In this document: positions 57,104-64,000 of the stretch, piece by piece
How positions within the stretch are numbered: position 1 is the first letter of the stretch
Layout of the letters: every line of letters starts with the position of its first letter
NCBI GenBank assembly: GCA_951230915.1
Contig: OX579633.1
Span: 1,054,001-1,118,000 of the forward strand
Direction of reading: 5' to 3'
Origin: Antitrichia curtipendula
Lineage: Eukaryota; Streptophyta; Bryopsida; Hypnales; Leucodontaceae
Length of the DNA stretch: 64,000 bases
Translations under genes and position numbers: made by a program
The notes under the pieces: generated by a model
What the model saw: only the letters and a program-made list of their open reading frames with translations
Databases searched by the model: none
Told to the model about the DNA's origin: nothing

Positions 57104-59389
57104 CTCACAGGAGTAGCTAAGTAGCTATTGAAGCCAGTTGTCTAGCTTCAAAAGCCACTAAAGCACTAAATTGTGTTTTTTTGGCAACATAGCAATTTTG
57201 GGCAGCTCACTATGAATGGAGTTTTTTATTTTTACTTTTGAAAATTTCACACAGTATGTGCCTAAGGAGTAACTTGAAGGCCTAACAATTTTCATAACTT
57301 TTGACTACATGGTTAAAAGTTATAGTATGATATGTTGTTTTTATTGCTCGGCAGGCAACCCGAGCAACAAAAAAAACTTCTTGAAAATTCACTTTTTTTT
57401 AAAACTATTATTTGAAATTGGTTCTCTAGATCTTTATATACATGAAAAACTTTGAATAATTCCATTTGGATTAATGAGATAAAAGTTATGGGAGTTTTAG
57501 TTTGTGGGTAGTTTGCGGGTAGTTATGGAATCTCTACTCTAAGATAAACTTTGAAGCCCTTTATTTAATTCAATTTAAAATATTTTTGAAAAAAAATAAA
57601 AACATTAAGTGTAGACTGTTTACTACAACATTACAACCATTGGGATTGAAAATTTTCAATTCCATGAATAAATTGTTAACAATTTAGTTTTTTGAATCAT
57701 TTTCTACTTCTTTCTACTTACTATTTTTTCCTATATGTTGTACAATTCCAGATGATCTGAAAATTTTCAAGCATGTTGCCAGCTTGCTTTCAAGAATGAA
57801 TCCAAAGAGTGAACACCATTTTGGGCATTTTTTCATACACATGTGACCATTTGAAGTGCAGCTGCCCAGTTTTTGCGAGGCCAAAAAAAGTTTTTTTCCA
57901 ATTCAAATGCTAATATCTTGCAATCCACATGGTGGAAATTCCTGAAAAATTTTCAACATGTTTTCAAACTAGTGTACTACAATACCCTACGATTACATGT
58001 GTTCAAAAAAAATTAAAGAAAAAATTTGGTACTTGTCCTAGAAATGGCAGTTTCGGAGGGTTTTGGTAAAAACAGTCAAAAAACTTTAGGGATTAATTTG
58101 GCTTAATTGGACATATATGGAACAAATAAGTTTGAATTTCCAATTAAACATCATGTTGCCTTGCTTTTAACCGTGAATATTATATTGATAATTTTCTCGA
58201 AAGTCATCTTGTCTGACAATGCACTTCAGACACATTAGACATGCTCCCTATTGGACTTTTAATAGCTTCGTCGATCACTCCGAAGCAATCATTCAAACGC
58301 CTCAAAAAAATTCTAATTGTATAATGGCTAAAAACTGTAATTGTAACTCCTAATCTATTAACGCATATGAATATGAAATTAGTATTTCCTTTCATTTTCC
58401 ATTTTTTTCCATTTTTTTCCATTTTTTTCCCATTTTTTCCTTCACTTTTCATTTTTATCTCCAATCTTTTTTCATTTTTTTTTCATTTTTTGGAAGGACA
58501 TCTTTTATATTTTATGTTCTTTTTGTCTAGGAGTAGTCAATCCTTTAGGTTGGAGTATATTTGCAAGAAGTCCATGAGACAATAGTTTAACGGCTGGGTT
58601 CAAATCCCGCAAGGCCTCAAATTATGATGATGGGCATAGTCTCTATATTAAGCTTATTATAAAGAGTTGATTAAGAGTAGCTATAGTAGAGGCTAGATAA
58701 TACCCAGTTTTGTTTTGTGAGTATTATTTGTTCAATTAATTATATTGTGTTCTATAAAAAAATCTGTAATTGCATAGAAAATAGAATTGTAGTAGGTGAA
58801 CTTAGTGCTTAACCAAACACTGAGGTTTGAAGGTCTTTTCCCATTATAAATGTTGATCGGCAGCCTCCCCCCAAAATGAACAAAATCCACTGTCACTGGG
58901 AGTCTGGGATAGCGGTCATAGGTCCCAAAAACTTACTATAAATAATTTTTTATTTATTTTTGGAATTTTATTTTTGGAATTTTTTATTTTTTTTGCAGGG
59001 GGGACTCTAGGAGTCTAAGCTCACAAGTTTATCACTCCAAGCTTGCATGCTAGCATCATTTCTTTGTAGAATAAATTAACAAGGCTTGAAATCTAAAATT
59101 TGGGCAACAATATATACATGTATTTCTAGTAAATTTTTACTGAAAATCTCTATAAAGGTCACTACTTAATATCTTATCTCTGGGACTATACTTAAAAACA
59201 CACTTAAAATATCCTTTTCTCTTGTAGTATATACAAATTCACACTCATTCTAGTCAATTGGTCTCCGTATGCAGAGGTATGCAAGAGCTAATGTTCATTC
59301 TTGTTAATTATGGTCTAGTCAATTAGTCTCAAGTTCTTCCTTTTTCCAAGCTCCAATCAACCATTAATAAATCAATTCGTCCATCTCAT
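57104..59389. other. AT-rich intergenic DNA with a CCATTTTTTT microsatellite and a B-box-like motif
   Basis: No gene is recognised. A run of CCATTTTTTTC-type units occupies about 58,398-58,500. At about 58,596 the sequence GGGTTCAAATCCCGC matches a tRNA B box, but no A box or cloverleaf is visible upstream, so at most it is a SINE remnant. Confidence 0.5.
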
Positions 59390-60135
59390 AGGGTTGCTAG
59401 CATGTGAGCCTGTGAACGTAAGCCCGTGAGCTTGTGAGCAGGAATTTTTTTTTGTATAAAAAAAAGGAAATGAACCTATAACCGTAGATATATTACCTTC
59501 AAAACTACAAAAATATGGAGTCATTTAAATGAAATTTGATGCACTTGCAAACATAATTTGAACTTGTTCTTTGTAACAAAATAATGGAATTAGTTTTTTT
59601 AGGCATCATGATATACAAAATGCAAATGGAAATAACAAATGTCCAAGGTGTAGCCATAATACACACAAATCCAATTACAATAAAAATCCAAGTACAATAG
59701 TTCAATTCATAAGATTTGTCAATTTCAAGAGTCTAAGTGGCAGTGGACTCGGTCGTGGAAATCTTAGTCGTAGATGATGATGACTCCAATGTCACCTCCC
59801 CTTTGATGCATTACCATCTATAAACTCTAGAACATTTAGAACAATATGTATCTTTATGGGGTTTTGGATTAGAGCTACCAAACTCCACAAACGCTGATGC
59901 CATCTACTCGGCATATACGGGAAGTTGAAAAGGCTTCTTTGGACTCAAGATAAGACTTCATTTCTTCATAATCCCATCTGCAAATAAAAGTGAAACAATG
60001 TTAGACTTGCAAAACACAAAACTTGACATGGAAAAAAATAAATACAAAAAATCGCAAACTTACTAACTGAATGATTTCTTCTGAGAAAATTTGCAAGCCA
60101 CAAAGGTCATAGCATTTGGATCTTGCAATTTATGG
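59390..60135 (-). pseudogene. Copy 3 of the dispersed gene-fragment repeat
   Basis: It matches 18,480-19,015 (left half) and 47,150-47,350 (right half), linking those two into one longer repeat. On the minus strand it carries DPNAMTFVACKFSQKKSFS (60,115-60,065), an intron with GTAAGTTTGCG donor, then WDYEEMKSYLESKEAF followed by SRICRVDGISVC near 59,910, and a downstream AT-rich part with stops. Orientation is the same in all three copies. The parent gene is unidentified. Confidence 0.55.
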
Positions 60136-61706
60136 AGTGAAAAATAAAAAAAGTCAAAATATTGAGGTCAAATTTCAATCAATAAAAATCCAAAATTCTT
60201 GAAACTTGTAACATGTTACATTTTTTCTATTAAAAAGGAATGAGGCATTTTGGCTTTTCACAAATAAATTATTTTTACATATAAATTTCATTCAAATGAT
60301 AATAGGTCTAAATATAATCTATTCTAAGTGAAATTGCACATGACAATAGATTCCCCTTTATACAGCAACTTGTCTAAATTTCACTTCACAATTTCAATTT
60401 CTCAATTTATGAGAGCAATTTATATAGTAGACAACTACTTTTGGAAATCACTGTAATTGACTTGATTCTCACTCTATTCTGCTTTGAAATTGTCTTGGTC
60501 TAGTTTATTTATCTTTTAACGCAAAAAGCATCAAATTAACAAAAAAATTCATCTACACCACCCTACCGGGATGGCACTCAGCTTGTAGTCTTTTGTTTTG
60601 TTAGTGCTCACCCTCCCATGGCTCTTGTTTTCTTTTTCTTGCAGTAAAGGTTCTTTTGATTGTGTAAAAAAAAAGAATCAACTTGGATGATAAACTGATC
60701 AAATAATAGTTTAAAGATTGAGATTAGTACATGTATCGTCCCTAAACCACAATAAACATGAATGGTGGCACATTGAATAGTCACATAATTTTCATCATAA
60801 ATAATGATTCCCTTCACAATTATATTAGCCCTACTTTTGGAAAATAACAGTGTAATTCCCTCGCCACTCTTGCCCAGTACTAGTACAAGTGCTAGCCCAC
60901 TGTTAATTTCTATAACCAAGGGTTGCATACCGATTACCTAGTCCATAATCTAAATATGTCTTACAACCTTTTCGGATAGACCTTTAGACAAAAATATATA
61001 CTTAAATGAAGAATGGAGCATCACTAAGGTAGGAGGTTCTTAAATAGCTATAAAATGGACATGAGGAAGTTCTTAAATTGACTGCTATAGTCATTTGAAT
61101 GAATTGAGGAAAAAAACATTATTAATTGCAAGAGCCAATCATTGTCTTTATTTTCCCCATCTTTCTTTAGAAGTTGCAAGGGAACGGTTTATGGAAGACC
61201 TAGGGTCATAAATAGGGGCCTACGACACAACTCGTTTGAAAATTCATAACTAATTCAAAAATGCTTCAAAAAATATGAAACCACTTGTGTTAGATTCCTT
61301 GTTTATTTTTCTTTGTCTTATAAATGAGCTAAAAATATTTCTATCCAAGAAAATACATGAAAAAGGCAGACCAACCTCTAGCTGCAGTACACCCCAAGAA
61401 ATGCATGTCTCATGAATTAATTTCCAAGACAATGAGGTCAAGTTTGCAATCTGCTCCAACAACTGAGATCAGAGTTTGGCAGCATAAACTTGTTGAATCT
61501 AAGTCTAATTGAAGGCAAGCAACTTCAAAGTGTAACTATTTACGCTGTGGCTACTATTCACAAGCTCCTTAAACTCTAAATCACAGCTCTCACAACCACA
61601 AAGAAAACCGCAAAGTGTAAGGCTCAAGAAAACCTTGTACACTGTGCGAGACGAGTGTTAAACCCTAATCTGTAAATGTCCAAGATCGTCCTTTGTTGAT
61701 GTTTTT
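60136..61706. other. AT-rich intergenic DNA
   Basis: I see no recognisable gene. A minus-strand ORF (60,608-60,928) has no domain that I recognise. Confidence 0.5.
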
Positions 61707-61930
61707 TGTTGAGAGTAAAATATGAAACAAAAACACAAAGCAATAAGAACACTCAAAATACACTCAAAGAATACTAAACTTCATTAGGGAGTTTGAAGTA
61801 TATACAATGAAGAAAGGAGAGAGACAATGAATAGTTGTCTTCTCCTATTGGTCATGAGGAATTCTCCTAATCCTCATGACACGTGTCACTCACCATATTA
61901 TGGTGAGCGTTCACACTATGATTCTTAACA
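61707..61930 (-). repeat. 3' LTR of a Ty1/copia element (about 224 bp)
   Basis: Read on the minus strand it begins TGTTAAGAATCATAG and ends CTCTCAACA, with TG/CA termini and a TATA-like TGTATATAC about two-thirds of the way from the inner edge. A polypurine tract abuts its start at 61,931. A slightly longer LTR ending at 61,694 is possible. Its short length is normal for copia. The 5' LTR would lie beyond the window's right end. Confidence 0.75.
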
Positions 61931-61945
61931 CTCCTCTTTGCTTGA
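61931..61945 (-). other. Polypurine tract of the copia element
   Basis: On the minus strand AAAGAGGAG directly precedes the LTR start TGTTAAG, as expected for the plus-strand DNA primer of an LTR retrotransposon. Confidence 0.75.
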
Positions 61946-62019
61946 TATAATATTGGTAAATCAAATTAAAACAATATAATCGATATAAGCTGGTTGATGT
62001 AAGCAATAAAACCGACTAA

Positions 62020-62290
62020 ATGTCGATTTTGGTCGCCAAGTCGTGGACTTGGTCGACTGGTTTCATACGTCGGTGGTTAACCGACCGGTCCGCGGTTCGA
62101 TCCTCGTCGGCCTCGTTGACTGATTCGGGAAACCCGCGGTTTGGCATGCTAGTGAGGCAGGAATAACAGTCGACCCGCTATCCCAACTCTAAGCTGTGAT
62201 GTGACAAAATGCAGGACACCCCAAGATGGTTAACAAGCTCCAGCATTGAACCCCAAACCGTGGTTCTCACCACGACCCCACCTTTTGCTA
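62020..62290. mobile_element. GC-rich tRNA-related (SINE-like) insert between RNase H and LTR
   Basis: This patch is far more GC-rich than its flanks and contains GCGGTTCGATCC (about 62,094-62,105), a good tRNA B-box match, preceded by GTTAACCGACCGG. No clear A box or target duplication was found. It may be a SINE, or a normal part of the copia 3' region. Confidence 0.35.
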
Positions 62291-62496
62291 TTTGAAAATT
62301 TCCATAGTCTTAAAGATTTATAATTGTTGCCTCATTAAAACCTTATCTGGGAAAACCTTGGTTATATTCAAGGATAAAACCACAGATGAAGGAAAAAGAG
62401 TACAACTCCTTTATCAATCCATTCTCATAGTAAAACTCAATGGAAAAAAATCTATGGTAGGATATCAAAAGGATCAATAAATTTCATAATAAAAAT

Positions 62497-64000
62497 CTAT
62501 TGAATTTCTTGTTCCAAAATGCTAAGCCGCCGCATTCCAATGTCTTGGATAAGTCGACGATGAGTAGATGATGGAAGAGCCTTGGTAAAAAGATCAGCAA
62601 GATTATTTGCTGATGCAATTTTCTTAATTTCAAGTACTTTGTCGGTAATCAAATCATTAGTATAGGTGAAGTATTTTGGATCAATATGCTTTGTGCGATC
62701 ATCTTTAATAAAATCTGCTTGCATTTGAGTAACACAAGCACTATTGTCTTTGTATAAAACGGTTGGAAAATTATCATAAAATAATCCACAGTTTGTTCGA
62801 ATGAACTTATCAATCGATCTTAACCAGATGCATTCTCGAGATGCTTCATGTAAAGCAATAATTTCTGCATGATTTGATGATGTTGCAGTAATAGTCTGCT
62901 TTACAGATTTCCAAGATATTGCAGCTCCATGTCGTAAGAAAACATAGCCCGTTTGAGATTTAGATGTTGCAGGATCAGATCTATATCCAGCATCAGCATA
63001 TCCAACTAATGTTGGATCCATTGATCGAGAGTAATGTAGTCCCAAATCTTCAGTTCCTTTCAAATAACAAAAAAGATGTTTGATACCATTCCAATGTCGT
63101 AGTGTAGGTCGGGAACTATGCCTTGCTAGGACACTAACTGCAAATGCAATGTCAGGCCTAGTAGACGTAGCTAAATACAAAAGTGCTCCTACCGCTGCGA
63201 GGTATGGATATTGTTCACCCAATGTTTCCTCTTCCTCCTCGCAAGGGCAATAGGGATCATCTTCTTTTGCACTACGGCCAACCATAGGTGTAGACAACGG
63301 ATATGCGTCAATCATATTGAATCTTTTGAGAAACCCACTAGGTTTAGGTCATCAACATAAACGGCAATAATAACAAACCCATCTTTGTCTTTTTTAATAA
63401 AGAGATATGGGAGTAAGGCATCATTTATAAAACCATGTTCAATAAGAAATTGCCGGAGTCGTTGATACCACATACGTGACTAGTACCGGAGTACATCACA
63501 GATAATTCTGTGTTCAATTTTGACATTTCTTCTTGAGAAGTAGACGGATGAGTAAAATTAGCAGTGGTTGCTGTAGGTAGAGAAGGATTAGAAGCATCAA
63601 AGATTGTCTTGCGTTTACGTGGTTGTTTATCTGGTCCATGAGTCCGTTTGCCCATATGTTGAGGAGTAAGTATGGTTGTAGTCTCTGGTACAAAAACTCG
63701 AGCTGGAAGATTTTGAGCTTCATTCAATGGAGTTTTTGTAATTCGTGACGCATCATTAAAACCATCAGGTATCTGATTCACTATCTTTTGCAAATGCAAA
63801 ATTTTGGCAATTTCATTTTCAGCCAAAGATGTCCATGGATCAGGATTTGATGTAAGTGTTTGAGGTGCTTGAAAAGTAAGACTTGTAGAAGTTTCTTGAA
63901 TAGATGTTGCTCCTTTCAAAGATGGAAATACGTCTTCTTCAAACCGGCAGTTTGCAAAACGCGCACGGAGTAATGTACCAGTAGAAGGGTTGATATAGCG
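62497..64000 (-). pseudogene. Ty1/copia polyprotein, 3' part, with two internal deletions
   Basis: On the minus strand from the window edge: the integrase C-terminal/linker region (NCRFEEDVFPSL, then Thr/Pro/Lys-rich to about 63,480), then directly the reverse transcriptase palm (WYQRLRQFLIEHGF, catalytic YVDD near 63,350), then a jump to RFNMIDAYPLSTPM and the connection and RNase H domains (RPDIAFAVSVL, GYADAGY, EIIALHEASRECIWL, YKDNSACV, RTKHID) to a stop at 62,497. The N-terminal half of reverse transcriptase and roughly 60 residues after YVDD are missing compared with the family, and the reading frame changes at these joints. It therefore cannot encode a working polymerase. The element continues beyond the window. 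Confidence 0.88.

Noticed and set aside
58565..58615. tRNA gene at the B-box-like motif
   Set aside because: Only the T-arm motif is visible. No acceptor stem, D-arm or anticodon arm can be folded from the flanking bases.

Overview
This window is nuclear plant DNA. The only intact gene has 18 exons and encodes a zinc-induced-facilitator-like (ZIFL) MFS transporter, a plant family. Most of the rest is transposable elements in AT-rich, gene-poor DNA: Ty1/copia, very long LTRs, foldback elements, a CACTA MITE and other MITEs. The repeat load and long introns suggest a large land-plant genome, perhaps a fern, lycophyte or gymnosperm. The sequence alone does not fix the species.

Layout. 0.36-8.5 kb (+): ZIFL transporter, with mobile-element insertions or hairpins in introns 4, 16 and 17. 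8.5-19 kb: AT-rich spacer with a CATTAGATG-ended MITE, a CACTA MITE with an ATT target duplication, and a gene-fragment repeat. 19-27.2 and 31.2-45.1 kb: a block whose introns and spacers are strikingly rich in GTAC and TGTACA. It holds a decayed DDE-type transposase (+), a decayed gene of unknown family (+), a short protein with PCNA-binding-like motifs (+), a SUVR-type histone H3K9 methyltransferase-like gene (-), a repeat-rich protein with a basic tail (-), two paralogous coiled-coil/zinc-finger proteins (-), and many tandem repeats. 27,227-31,233 and 50,245-54,610: two inverted copies of one 4.0-4.4 kb LTR, the first with a perfect 5-bp target duplication that splits the GTAC-rich block. 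45-50 kb: spacer, a 177-bp tandem array and a gene remnant. 54.6-57.1 kb: a coding relic, then a foldback element with two younger insertions, one of them a 220-bp element at a duplicated TTAA. 59.4-60.1 kb: another copy of the gene remnant. 61.7-64 kb (-): the 3' part of a deletion-bearing Ty1/copia element with LTR and polypurine tract.

Main interpretation. The GTAC-rich block looks like one very large DNA transposon, or several related ones, combining a transposase, an H3K9-methyltransferase-like protein with nuclear-basic tails, and a duplicated zinc-finger/coiled-coil family. In-frame stops in the transposase are all TAG, and at least one falls where glutamine is expected. This is what deamination of methylated CAG (CHG context) would produce, so the element itself appears to have been a heavily methylated target. 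Its ends were not found, so single-element status is inference.
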